From: JAIXWP01 sp041391745
GTDB lineage: Bacteria; Bacteroidota; Bacteroidia; Flavobacteriales_D; Sanyastnellaceae
DNA: 64,000 bases
Assembly (NCBI GenBank): GCA_041391745.1
Contig: JAWKNK010000003.1
Coordinates: 186,001-250,000 of the forward strand
Direction of reading: 5' to 3'
Part shown: one piece after another, positions 42,563-50,923 of the stretch
Layout: each line of letters begins with the position of its first letter
Position numbering within the stretch: position 1 is the stretch's first letter
Notes under the pieces: generated by a model
Seen by the model: only the letters and a program-made list of their open reading frames with translations
Told to the model about the DNA's origin: nothing
Databases searched by the model: none
Position numbers and translations under genes: made by a program

Positions 42563-43564
42563 ATGAAAATAATTGTTCCAATGGCCGGGATGGGCAAACG
42601 CCTTAGGCCACATACTTTGACTACTCCCAAACCGCTTGTTCCAATAGCGGGAAAACCAATAGTTCAGCGACTTGTAGAAGACATCGTGGCGATCAGCGAC
42701 CAGAAGGTTGATGAGATTGCTTACGTAGTTGGTCGATTCGGCACAGAAGCTGAAAACCATCTCATAAAAGTTGCAGAAAATCTAGGCGCAAAGGGCACCA
42801 TTCATTATCAAGATGAAGCTCTAGGCACGGCGCACGCAGTGCTTTGTGCTGCCAGCGCGCTTGAGGGCCCGGTTACTGTTGCCTTTGCCGACACACTCTT
42901 TCGTGCAGATTTCAAATTAGACACCTCGAAAGACGGTGTACTTTGGGTGCAAAAAATTGAGGACCCACGTCAATTTGGAGTGGTAATTGTGAATGGTGAA
43001 GGAAACATTACTGAGTTTAAAGAAAAACCTCAAGAGTTTGTTTCAGACTTAGCAATGATCGGAATCTACTATTTCAAAGATGGTGCGGCGTTGAAAGCAG
43101 AATTGCAATATTTGATCGACAATAATATTACCAATGGAGGCGAATATCAGCTGCCCGATGCATTGCGCAATATGGTAAGCAAGGGCGCGAAGTTCGGCCC
43201 CGGCACTGTTCTCGATTGGATGGATTGTGGCAACAAAGACGCTGTAGTGGATACCAACCAAAAAGTATTGGGGTACATCGCTGACCAACTAACGGTGCCA
43301 GCGAGCGCTACGGTAGAAAATAGTGTTATCATCCCACCATGCTACATTGGTGAAAATGCTGTAATCAAAAATGCTGTTGTGGGGCCATTCGTTTCTGTAG
43401 GAGCAAATGGATGTGTTGAGTCTGCGGTGGTGTCAAACTCCATTTTGATGAACAACAGCTCCGTAAAAAAGGTTAGTTTAGCAGATGCGATGATTGGAAA
43501 CTTCGCTAGTGTTGAAGGCGCTGCTCAAGTGCTCAACCTTGGAGATTATTCCACGATAAAATAA
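42563..43564 (+). CDS. Sugar-phosphate nucleotidyltransferase
   Basis: A 333-residue protein. The N-terminal NTP-transferase domain has the signature MAGMGKRLRPHTLTTPKPLV, with FADTLFRAD and QFGVVIVNGEGNITEFKEKP. A C-terminal left-handed beta-helix region (about 255-330: NSVIIPPCYIGENAVIKNAV) follows. It resembles glucose-1-phosphate thymidylyl/uridylyltransferase-type enzymes; the nucleotide and sugar cannot be fixed from sequence alone. It opens the tight run with the TPR lipoprotein (5-bp gap), DUF4292 and EnvC-like genes, so it probably supplies activated sugar for envelope building. Confidence 0.87.
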   Translation: MKIIVPMAGMGKRLRPHTLTTPKPLVPIAGKPIVQRLVEDIVAISDQKVDEIAYVVGRFGTEAENHLIKVAENLGAKGTIHYQDEALGTAHAVLCAASALEGPVTVAFADTLFRADFKLDTSKDGVLWVQKIEDPRQFGVVIVNGEGNITEFKEKPQEFVSDLAMIGIYYFKDGAALKAELQYLIDNNITNGGEYQLPDALRNMVSKGAKFGPGTVLDWMDCGNKDAVVDTNQKVLGYIADQLTVPASATVENSVIIPPCYIGENAVIKNAVVGPFVSVGANGCVESAVVSNSILMNNSSVKKVSLADAMIGNFASVEGAAQVLNLGDYSTIK

Positions 43565-43569
43565 CTGAT

Positions 43570-45312
43570 TTGAAGATTCGACTTTTATATATACTCCTCG
43601 CTACACTCACGCTTTCAGCTTGTGGAAGTAAAAAATTGGCATCCGGAAAAGTGGATGACGGTACGCTGGAGCCTGATCAAATCAAGCCCCAACTCGACAC
43701 ACGTTTTCAAGAGAAATTTTTTGCTGCACAATTGCATAAATCAAAAGGTGAAGTAGAAAAGGCTTATGCTCTATTCTCTGAATGTGCAGAAATAGAACCG
43801 AACGAACCTTCGGTTCACTTTGAATTGGCACGTATCGAAGTGTTCGATCACCTCGACCCACAAGCGGCGCTGCCTCATATCAACAAGAGTATTGAAATCA
43901 GTGCCAACAATGAATGGTATCACCGCCTTCGTGCAGAGGTGTATATGTCGCTTGGTAAATATGATTTGGCAGCAAAAGAATTTGCAAAAGTTTATCAGCT
44001 CAATCCTGCGGATGAAAATGCCCTTTATGATCAAGCCACAGCTTTGCTTTATATCAACAAATATGAAGATGCCATAAAAGTTTATGATGAGCTTGAAAAA
44101 AATGTTGGTGTATACGAAGAACTTTCGTTTAGAAAGCATGAATTGTATATGCAGCAAAACAAAGTAGATCAAGCTGGTCAGGAATTAGTAAAGTTGGCAG
44201 AAGCTTTTCCAACGGAAGCGAGATACTGGGGAATCGTGGCGCAGTTTTATCAAAGTGTAGATGAAAAAGCGAAGTCTAAACAAGCTTTAGATAAAATGGT
44301 GAGTATTGATCCCGACAATGGTTTGGTGCATTACCAGTTGAGCGAATATTACGCAGCAGAAGGAGATGACGAGCGTTCTTATGAAGAAATTAAAGCTGCT
44401 TTCAAGACTACCGATCTTAGCATTGATGAAAAAATAATGGTGATGATGAAGTTCTATCAACTCACCGAAGCGAATGCTGCTTACTTGCCAAAAGCATATG
44501 AGCTGCTAGATATTCTTACTTCTGTAAATAAAAACGAAGCAAAAGCTTTCTCCATAAAAGGTGATTTTCTATACCGCGATGCGCGCGATAACGAAGCGGT
44601 CGATGCGTTTTTGCAAGCATTAAAACTGGACGAAACAAAGAGTGCAATTTGGGAACAAACGCTCAATATTTTATACTCCACAAACCGCACAGAAGAGCTG
44701 ATAGAGAAGGGAACTCGCGCAGTAGAGCTTTATCCAAACAACCCTCTCTTTTACCTATATCTCGGTGCTGGATACGAAAAACAAAAGAATTACGACGAGG
44801 CTATTTTTAATTGGAATATTGGAAAAGAATTGGTGTTTGATAATGGCCCATTGATGGGGCAGTTTTTCTCATCATTGGGTGCCGCATATAATGCGAAAAA
44901 AGATTATCCAAAATCAGACGAAGCATATGATAAGGCAATTAAGTTGTTGCCTTTTGATTTGTACTTGCTCAACAATTACGCGTACTATTTATCTCTCCGC
45001 AAAGCAAAACTTGACAAAGCTGCCGAGATGAGTAAAAAGACAGTTGATGCTGAGCCCAACAATTCTTCTTTTTTAGACACCTATGGTTGGATTTTGTACC
45101 AACAAGAGAAGTATGACCAAGCATTGATTTGGATTCGAAAAGCTATAGATAATGATAGAAATCCTGGTGGAGAAGTGCTCGAACATTTGGGAGACACGCT
45201 TTTTAAACTAGGAAGAAAAGATGAAGCTATTGAGCAATGGAAAGCTGCGCAGCAAAAGGGTGGTGCTTCTCCAGCAATTGATCAAAAAGTTTCTACGAAA
45301 ACTTTGGAATGA
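43570..45312 (+). CDS. TPR-repeat lipoprotein
   Basis: A 580-residue protein read from TTG at 43570, 5 bp after the preceding stop; no ATG lies near. The start opens a lipoprotein signal KIRLLYILLATLTLSAC (lipobox LSAC, Cys18). The mature protein is a long TPR solenoid of about 12-14 units (e.g. AAKEFAKVYQLNPADENALY, FYLYLGAGYEKQKNYDEAIF, DTYGWILYQQEKYDQALIWI). Periplasm-facing TPR lipoproteins in Bacteroidota act as assembly scaffolds; a role in envelope biogenesis is inferred from its operon. It overlaps the DUF4292 gene by 4 bp. Confidence 0.85.
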   Translation: MKIRLLYILLATLTLSACGSKKLASGKVDDGTLEPDQIKPQLDTRFQEKFFAAQLHKSKGEVEKAYALFSECAEIEPNEPSVHFELARIEVFDHLDPQAALPHINKSIEISANNEWYHRLRAEVYMSLGKYDLAAKEFAKVYQLNPADENALYDQATALLYINKYEDAIKVYDELEKNVGVYEELSFRKHELYMQQNKVDQAGQELVKLAEAFPTEARYWGIVAQFYQSVDEKAKSKQALDKMVSIDPDNGLVHYQLSEYYAAEGDDERSYEEIKAAFKTTDLSIDEKIMVMMKFYQLTEANAAYLPKAYELLDILTSVNKNEAKAFSIKGDFLYRDARDNEAVDAFLQALKLDETKSAIWEQTLNILYSTNRTEELIEKGTRAVELYPNNPLFYLYLGAGYEKQKNYDEAIFNWNIGKELVFDNGPLMGQFFSSLGAAYNAKKDYPKSDEAYDKAIKLLPFDLYLLNNYAYYLSLRKAKLDKAAEMSKKTVDAEPNNSSFLDTYGWILYQQEKYDQALIWIRKAIDNDRNPGGEVLEHLGDTLFKLGRKDEAIEQWKAAQQKGGASPAIDQKVSTKTLE

Positions 45313-46223
45313 GGAAACTTGTTTTTTTAAATATACTATTTGCAATAGTACTTTCATTGGGATCTTGTAAGTCTTCTAAAAAAGTAGAAGGATATCAAGA
45401 ACCGCTGAAAGATAGGTCTGCTGGCTACCTTCTAAAACGTTACGAGAAAAATACTTTCAAGTACGATTGGTTGGGAATGAAGCTTGATGTTGACGTAAAA
45501 AAACTTGGAGAAACTACAGGTTTTAAAGCCAACATCAAGTCTAAAAAAGATAGCGTTATCTGGATATCAATTTCACCCGCATTAGGCATTGAAATGATCA
45601 GAGTAATGATTACTCCAGATAGCATTAAGTACATTTCCAAAATTCCCGAAAATAAATATTATTATGCTGAGAAGTTTGAAACATTGATGGACGTGGCAGA
45701 GGTAGATTTTGACTTCGAAATGCTTCAAGATATTCTAGTAGGAAATGCGATTGGATTGGAAAAAGATGAAGGGAAATTTAGAACCTCTGTTGATGGACAG
45801 CGCTACTTACTTGTTTCAAAATACAAAAGAAAGGTGCGCCGTGTCGTAGGCATAGATGATAAAAAGTTGAGTCCTAATGATACCATTGTGGTTAATCCAA
45901 ACGATCCAAAATATCAACGTACCGTTCGACGTGCAGAGGATGAATCTTTGATCGTTTCGCGCTATTGGCTCGAACCGGGACACTTCAAATTAGTACGTTC
46001 AATCTTTAATGATCTGATCAATCAAAGAACTATTGAAATCAATTATGAAGATTTTCAAGAAGAGGGTGAGCAGTTTTATCCTAAAAAGGGTTTGATTGAT
46101 ATTAAGAATGCTGGCGAACAACAACAAATTGACTTCAAAGTCGTTCGCATTGCCATCGACAAAGCTTACGATTTTCCGTTTGAAATACCTGAGGATTACG
46201 AACGTAAACTCCCCACCCCATGA
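45309..46223 (+). CDS. DUF4292 lipoprotein
   Basis: A 304-residue protein with a lipoprotein signal (LVFLNILFAIVLSLGSC, lipobox LGSC, Cys20) and the DUF4292 body: KKDSVIWISISPALGIEMIR, DSIKYISKIPENKYYYAEKF and LQDILVGNAIG. DUF4292 resembles LolA/LolB-like lipoprotein-carrier folds, which suggests handling of lipids or lipoproteins between membranes (inference). It is coupled by 4-bp overlaps to both the TPR lipoprotein upstream and the EnvC-like gene downstream. Confidence 0.86.
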   Translation: MRKLVFLNILFAIVLSLGSCKSSKKVEGYQEPLKDRSAGYLLKRYEKNTFKYDWLGMKLDVDVKKLGETTGFKANIKSKKDSVIWISISPALGIEMIRVMITPDSIKYISKIPENKYYYAEKFETLMDVAEVDFDFEMLQDILVGNAIGLEKDEGKFRTSVDGQRYLLVSKYKRKVRRVVGIDDKKLSPNDTIVVNPNDPKYQRTVRRAEDESLIVSRYWLEPGHFKLVRSIFNDLINQRTIEINYEDFQEEGEQFYPKKGLIDIKNAGEQQQIDFKVVRIAIDKAYDFPFEIPEDYERKLPTP

Positions 46224-47521
46224 CACTAAAACTTTCACCTTTCAAAATTATAGCCTTAGTTTTAGTTGCGGTAACCATTGCGGTAACTGGGATTTCTCAT
46301 GCGCAATCCAAAAAAGAATTGCAAAAGCAGCGTGATGAAATCAACGAGAAAATTGCGTTGACAAAAAAACTTATCCGCGAAGCAGAGTCGAATCAAAAGG
46401 TGACGAGTGGTCAACTTTCATTGCTTACCGAACAGCTGAAGTACCGTGAGCAATTGCTCCGAAATATCAATAGCGATATTCATGTAATTGATAAAGAAAT
46501 TACCAGTAAAGAAGGTAACATTAACTCACTCAATCAGCAGTTGGATTATTTGAAAAGAGAATATGCTGAAATGGTGATTCAAGCGTATAAAAATCGTTCT
46601 TCTTATGATAAAATGATGTTCATTTTCGCTTCTGAAGATTTTAATCAAGCCTATAAAAGATTGAAGTTTACGCAGCATTACGCGCAAGTTCGAAAGCGCC
46701 ATGTAGATGAAATCGAGTCTACAAAAATTTCAATCAATCAGAATATTTCAGCGCTTCAAGTAGATAAAGAGCAGAAGAAAAAGTTGGCCGATTCGAAAGC
46801 AAAAGAGAAAGAAGAAATCGATCAAAATAAAAAGAAGCAACAACAGAAATTATCGGAGCTTCAAAAAGAAGAAAAGAAGTTGCGCGATCAACAGAAAAAG
46901 CAAGAGGCGGATAGAAGAAAGTTGACCGCAAAGATCGAGGAGATTATTAAAAAGGAGATTGAAGAGGCTCAACGCAAAGAACGCGAGCGCCAAGAAGCAG
47001 AAGCAAGAAAACGCGCTGCTGAAGGCGGATCCACTCCTACTCCAAACAATTCCAGCAAGTCGACCGCGTACACGCCAGCTCCAGAGGTACTCGCCTTAAA
47101 CGCCGACTTCGAAAAGAACAAAGGCAGCTTGCCTTGGCCTGTTTCTGCAGGAATCATTACACAAAGATTTGGTAAGCATCCGCACGCATCAATCGCTGGA
47201 GTTGAGGTAAACTCTAACGGTGTCGATTTTGCAACAGAACGAGGAACAAATGTTATCGCCGTTTTCGAAGGAAAAGTAACGAGTGTATTCTCCATCCCAG
47301 GGGCGGGACAAAACATCATTGTAACCCACGGACTCTACAAAACAGTCTATTCTGGATTGGGAGATGTGAATGTGAAAGTGGGTGATTCGGTGAGTCGTGG
47401 ACAAAAAATTGGAACCATTCTAGTCGACGACGACGAATACGTTTTGCACTTTGAAGTTTGGAAAGTCAATGCGGAATCTGGAACAGCTCAAAATCCAGAA
47501 TTGTGGCTTAAGAAGAGATAG
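46220..47521 (+). CDS. EnvC-like murein hydrolase activator (degenerate LytM/M23 domain)
   Basis: A 433-residue periplasmic protein: signal peptide (FKIIALVLVAVTIAVTGISHAQ), then about 230 residues of charged coiled coil (about 30-270), then a Ser/Pro linker and a LytM/M23 domain (about 305-430: GIITQRFGKHPH, THGLYKTVYSGL). The zinc ligands are incomplete: the H-x3-D motif reads NSNGVDFA, and HxH reads YVLHFEVWK with only one His. This is the pattern of EnvC/NlpD-type amidase activators rather than active endopeptidases. Read with its neighbours, it probably controls septal peptidoglycan splitting. It overlaps the convergent deaminase gene by 14 bp. Confidence 0.87.
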   Translation: MTLKLSPFKIIALVLVAVTIAVTGISHAQSKKELQKQRDEINEKIALTKKLIREAESNQKVTSGQLSLLTEQLKYREQLLRNINSDIHVIDKEITSKEGNINSLNQQLDYLKREYAEMVIQAYKNRSSYDKMMFIFASEDFNQAYKRLKFTQHYAQVRKRHVDEIESTKISINQNISALQVDKEQKKKLADSKAKEKEEIDQNKKKQQQKLSELQKEEKKLRDQQKKQEADRRKLTAKIEEIIKKEIEEAQRKERERQEAEARKRAAEGGSTPTPNNSSKSTAYTPAPEVLALNADFEKNKGSLPWPVSAGIITQRFGKHPHASIAGVEVNSNGVDFATERGTNVIAVFEGKVTSVFSIPGAGQNIIVTHGLYKTVYSGLGDVNVKVGDSVSRGQKIGTILVDDDEYVLHFEVWKVNAESGTAQNPELWLKKR

Positions 47522-48443
47522 TAGCTCCTCTCAAACCTTGCAATCCTCCGCAGTGAATAATTAAATGATTGCCTTCCCAATTATTGGCTAATGCATGCAT
47601 TTTTTCAATAGCAAAAAATAATTTTCCCGAGTACACTTGATCCATCGGAATCTCTTGACTGCTGATAAACTCCATTAGTTCTGGACTCGTCTTTGCATAT
47701 CCGCCGTGATGATAATCATCGTACACTCTTACCTGTTGGAGCACTTCCTCAGTTGCTTCCATGTCCATCAAAAAATAGTTGAGGTGTTTTCTGATTTCAT
47801 CGCGCATGAAGTTTCCTTTCAAAACAGAAACAACGTGAAGTGTTTGATGTGGCTTTAAAGAAAGTGCTAAACCCGCGGCCATTGCTCCCGTTCCGGCACT
47901 GCAATAAATATGATCAAAAGACTCATCCTCTTTCTCCAATATTTCCATGCATCCATTGATTCCGAGATAATTCGCCCCTCCTTCAGGAATCACCAAAGCC
48001 GGACCGTATTCAGCGAGTAGCCACATTTTAAAATCCTCCGAATCCTTTTCTGAATAAGCTTCACGAGTAATAAACTCCAGCCGCATTCCCCACTTTTCAG
48101 CATCTTTCAATGTATCAGACAAATCAATGGGTCTTTCACCTCTAATAATTCCAATGCACTTTATATTTCTTTCCATGCACGCATATGCCAGCGCATGAAT
48201 GTGATTGCTCCATGCCCCACCAAATGAAATGATCTGGCCAACACCAAGCTCTTCCGCCTTTTGCAAATTGTATTTCAACTTGAAAAATTTGTTCCCGTTA
48301 ATGACAGGGTGAATCAAGTCGAGCCTTTTCACTTTGCATGAAATTCCCGAACTCCAGTCTGAATATCGCATAATCTCACTTTTCAAATGCAAATGTTGAA
48401 TAAACTTTTCGAATAGTTCCTTGTTTAATAAGAGAATGTTCAA
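47508..48443 (-). CDS. ACC deaminase / D-cysteine desulfhydrase-like PLP enzyme
   Basis: A PLP-dependent fold-II enzyme (about 311 residues) of the 1-aminocyclopropane-1-carboxylate deaminase/D-cysteine desulfhydrase family. The PLP-lysine motif is LIHPVINGNKFFKLKYNL; SFGGAWSNHIHALAYAC (Asn contacting the cofactor), IPEGGANYLGINGCMEI and YCSAGTGAMAAGLAL (phosphate-binding loop) follow. TTG at 48443 is preferred over in-frame ATGs further upstream (48563) because those would overlap the DUF5522 gene on the other strand and encode a non-conserved hydrophobic extension. A later ATG at 48371 would cut into the N-terminal domain. True substrate unknown. Confidence 0.86.
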   Translation of the reverse strand: MNILLLNKELFEKFIQHLHLKSEIMRYSDWSSGISCKVKRLDLIHPVINGNKFFKLKYNLQKAEELGVGQIISFGGAWSNHIHALAYACMERNIKCIGIIRGERPIDLSDTLKDAEKWGMRLEFITREAYSEKDSEDFKMWLLAEYGPALVIPEGGANYLGINGCMEILEKEDESFDHIYCSAGTGAMAAGLALSLKPHQTLHVVSVLKGNFMRDEIRKHLNYFLMDMEATEEVLQQVRVYDDYHHGGYAKTSPELMEFISSQEIPMDQVYSGKLFFAIEKMHALANNWEGNHLIIHCGGLQGLRGATISS

Positions 48444-48479
48444 TTTAGCAGTTGAAATGTAGATAGACGAGAACAGATA

Positions 48480-48647
48480 ATGACCACACCCCAACATATA
48501 GATCCTGAAGCTGATTACTACTATAGCGAGGAAGGCTATATTGTCTTTACCCAAAAATACCACTTAAAGCGTGGTTACTGTTGTCAAAGCGGATGTAGAC
48601 ACTGTCCTTATGGTTATGATAAAAAAACAGGCAAGTTTAAGAAGTAG
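48480..48647 (+). CDS. Small Cys-rich DUF5522 protein
   Basis: A 55-residue protein, ATG 48480 to TAG 48645-48647. It has an acidic, Tyr-rich N-terminus (HIDPEADYYYSEEGYIVFT) followed by the family core YHLKRGYCCQSGCRHCPYGY and a Lys-rich tail. Four cysteines (34, 35, 39, 42) and His41 make a likely metal-binding cluster. The spacing and the RGYCC/GCRHCPYG pattern are those of DUF5522, a short family found in Bacteroidota and other organisms; its function is unknown. It sits divergent to the deaminase gene and 15 bp before hutU. The short size means it is easily missed. Confidence 0.85.
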   Translation: MTTPQHIDPEADYYYSEEGYIVFTQKYHLKRGYCCQSGCRHCPYGYDKKTGKFKK

Positions 48648-48650
48648 TGT

Positions 48651-48658
48651 TAATTTTG
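48651..48658 (+). promoter_or_regulatory. Candidate -7 box (TAATTTTG) 4 nt before the hutU ATG
   Basis: Exact TAnnTTTG starting 4 bases after the DUF5522 stop codon, then TGGC and the ATG at 48663. Predicts a leaderless transcript for hutU. Confidence 0.5.
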
Positions 48659-48662
48659 TGGC

Positions 48663-50711
48663 ATGTTAACCGACATCAAGCCACTTACCAAAGAAGCCCT
48701 TCAGTCTTCAATTGTTGAAGGTATCCCAAATGCTCTACCAGAATATCCTCAATTCAAGTCTGGTGTTAATAGAGCTCCGAAACGAAAAGATATTCTCTCT
48801 TCTGAAGAAAAGAAACTCGCCATTCGAAATGCATTGCGCTATTTCGACAAGTCTTTGCACGCAGAGTTGGCAAAAGAATTTGCACAAGAACTAAAAGAGT
48901 TCGGTCGAATTTATATGTACCGCTTTATGCCGAATCAGGAAATTAAAGCGCGCCCGATAGATTGGTACCCTGCAAAGTGTGAACAAGCCGCGGCCATTAT
49001 GCTCATGATTCAAAATAACTTGGATCACGCAGTAGCACAACACCCTTACGAATTGATTACCTACGGTGGAAATGGAGCCGTATTTCAAAATTGGGCGCAG
49101 TATCGACTAGTGATGAAGTACTTGGCTGAAATGACCGACGAGCAGACTTTAGTGATGTACAGCGGTCATCCCCTTGGACTTTTCCCTTCACATAAAAACG
49201 CACCTCGCGTAGTGGTGACCAACGGAATGATGATTCCGAATTACAGCAAACCCGACGATTGGGAAAAATTTAATGCCCTTGGTGTAACGCAGTACGGTCA
49301 AATGACCGCTGGTTCATATATGTATATTGGTCCACAGGGAATTGTGCACGGCACTACCATCACCGTTATGAATGCTGCGCGAATGGTGCGCCAAAACAGA
49401 GGTGATAAGTCCATTCAAGATCTTCCTGCCAAAGGATTGGTATTTGTAACTGCCGGTCTTGGCGGTATGAGCGGCGCTCAACCAAAAGCCGCAAATATTG
49501 CCGGATGCGTTTCTGTTACCGCAGAAGTAAACCCTAAAGCCGCATACAAGCGACATGAGCAAGGTTGGGTAGATGAAATTTCAGATGATGTAGAGGTAGT
49601 TGGTGAACGAGTTAAAAAAGCACTTGAGAATAATGAAACCGTGAGCATCGCTTACGTTGGAAATATTGTAGATATCTGGGAACATTTCGATACTGCAAAC
49701 ATCAATATCGATTTGGGTTCGGATCAAACCAGCCTGCACAATCCTTGGGCGGGTGGCTATTATCCTGTTGGAATTTCATATGAGGAAAGCAATGATATGA
49801 TGGCCAACAATCCTGATCTTTTTAAAGAAAAAGTTCAAGAGTCACTTCGCAGGCATGCTGCAGCTGTGAATAAGCACGCAGCAAAAGGAATGTATTTCTT
49901 CGATTATGGAAATGCATTTTTGCTTGAGTCATCAAGAGCGGGTGCTGACGTAATGGCAAATGACCATATCCGTTTCAAGTATCCAAGTTACGTTCAAGAT
50001 ATTCTTGGTCCAATGTGCTTCGACTATGGATTCGGTCCTTTCCGATGGGTGTGTTGTTCAGGAAATCCAGACGATTTGGATAAAACTGATCGCATAGCTG
50101 AGCGTGTGATGACTGAATTGAAGGCCAATGCTCCGGAAGAAATTCAACAGCAGATGGCAGATAACATCCGTTGGATTCAAGAAGCAAAAGCAAATAAATT
50201 GGTGGTGGGTTCGCAAGCTAGAATTCTCTACGCAGATGCTTTAGGTAGAATGATGATTGCTAAAGCATTCAACGATGCTATTAAGGCAGGAGAAATTGGA
50301 GCCGTAGTATTAGGTCGTGACCACCACGACGTTTCCGGCACCGATAGTCCTTACCGTGAGACATCCAATATTTACGATGGTTCTAGCTTCACGGCAGACA
50401 TGGCGGTTCACAATTTCGTGGGCGACGCCTTCCGAGGAGCCACATGGGTAAGCTTGCACAACGGCGGTGGTGTAGGTTGGGGCGAAGTTATCAATGGCGG
50501 CTTTGGAATGCTGCTCGATGGCTCTCCAGAGGCAGAAAATCGCCTATTGAGTATGCTTCATTGGGATGTTAATAATGGTATCGCAAGAAGATCGTGGGCG
50601 AGAAACAAAGAAGCGATGTTTGCTATCAACCGTGCTATGGAAATGAACAGTCAACTTCAAGTTACCGTACCTCAACTGGTAGACGATCAACTCTTAAATG
50701 ACCTTTTTTAA
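48663..50711 (+). CDS. hutU: Urocanate hydratase
   Basis: HutU converts urocanate to 4-imidazolone-5-propionate in histidine degradation, using tightly bound NAD+. At 682 residues it is the longer urocanase form. Recognisable stretches are ELITYGGNGAVFQNWAQYRL, MYSGHPLGLFPSH, TAGSYMYIGPQGIVHGTT, TAGLGGMSGAQPKAA and VSIAYVGNIVDIWEHF. The active-site-type FGPFRWVCCSGNPDDL and GRDHHDVSGTDSPYRET complete the signature. No hutH, hutI or hutG lies in the window, so the pathway genes are scattered. It has its own candidate promoter and a strong terminator. Confidence 0.96.
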   Translation: MLTDIKPLTKEALQSSIVEGIPNALPEYPQFKSGVNRAPKRKDILSSEEKKLAIRNALRYFDKSLHAELAKEFAQELKEFGRIYMYRFMPNQEIKARPIDWYPAKCEQAAAIMLMIQNNLDHAVAQHPYELITYGGNGAVFQNWAQYRLVMKYLAEMTDEQTLVMYSGHPLGLFPSHKNAPRVVVTNGMMIPNYSKPDDWEKFNALGVTQYGQMTAGSYMYIGPQGIVHGTTITVMNAARMVRQNRGDKSIQDLPAKGLVFVTAGLGGMSGAQPKAANIAGCVSVTAEVNPKAAYKRHEQGWVDEISDDVEVVGERVKKALENNETVSIAYVGNIVDIWEHFDTANINIDLGSDQTSLHNPWAGGYYPVGISYEESNDMMANNPDLFKEKVQESLRRHAAAVNKHAAKGMYFFDYGNAFLLESSRAGADVMANDHIRFKYPSYVQDILGPMCFDYGFGPFRWVCCSGNPDDLDKTDRIAERVMTELKANAPEEIQQQMADNIRWIQEAKANKLVVGSQARILYADALGRMMIAKAFNDAIKAGEIGAVVLGRDHHDVSGTDSPYRETSNIYDGSSFTADMAVHNFVGDAFRGATWVSLHNGGGVGWGEVINGGFGMLLDGSPEAENRLLSMLHWDVNNGIARRSWARNKEAMFAINRAMEMNSQLQVTVPQLVDDQLLNDLF

Positions 50712-50738
50712 TAAGTATATTTTTTGTTAGATATTCAG

Positions 50739-50772
50739 AAACCCCAACGATTGTTGGGGTTTTCTTTTTTTA
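50739..50772 (+). terminator. Rho-independent terminator after hutU
   Basis: AAACCCCAAC (50739-50748) and GTTGGGGTTT (50753-50762) form a 10-bp stem with a 4-nt loop GATT, followed by TCTTTTTTT. It starts 27 nt after the hutU stop. Confidence 0.92.
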
Positions 50773-50862
50773 CATAACGTTTTCATAATATTCCGTCACT
50801 CAGCGGCCCAAAATACCATTCAGCCCACAAAAATGACACTTCACCATTTTCACAAAATTTTA

Positions 50863-50890
50863 GGAAACGATTTCTGATAATTTTGTTTCC
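50863..50890 (+). promoter_or_regulatory. Promoter with overlapping dyad upstream of the TetR-RND operon
   Basis: GGAAAC (50863-50868) and GTTTCC (50885-50890) form an inverted repeat around an exact -7 box TAATTTTG (50878-50885). The predicted transcript starts about 30 nt before the TetR ATG. A dyad overlapping the -7 box is what an autorepressing TetR regulator would need. Confidence 0.55.
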
Positions 50891-50923
50891 GATTTAAAAA
50901 GTCGCCATACATTCGCGGCCGCA

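Noticed and set aside
48444..48563. Long N-terminal extension of the PLP deaminase
   Set aside because: Hydrophobic, not family-like, and antisense to the well-patterned DUF5522 gene.
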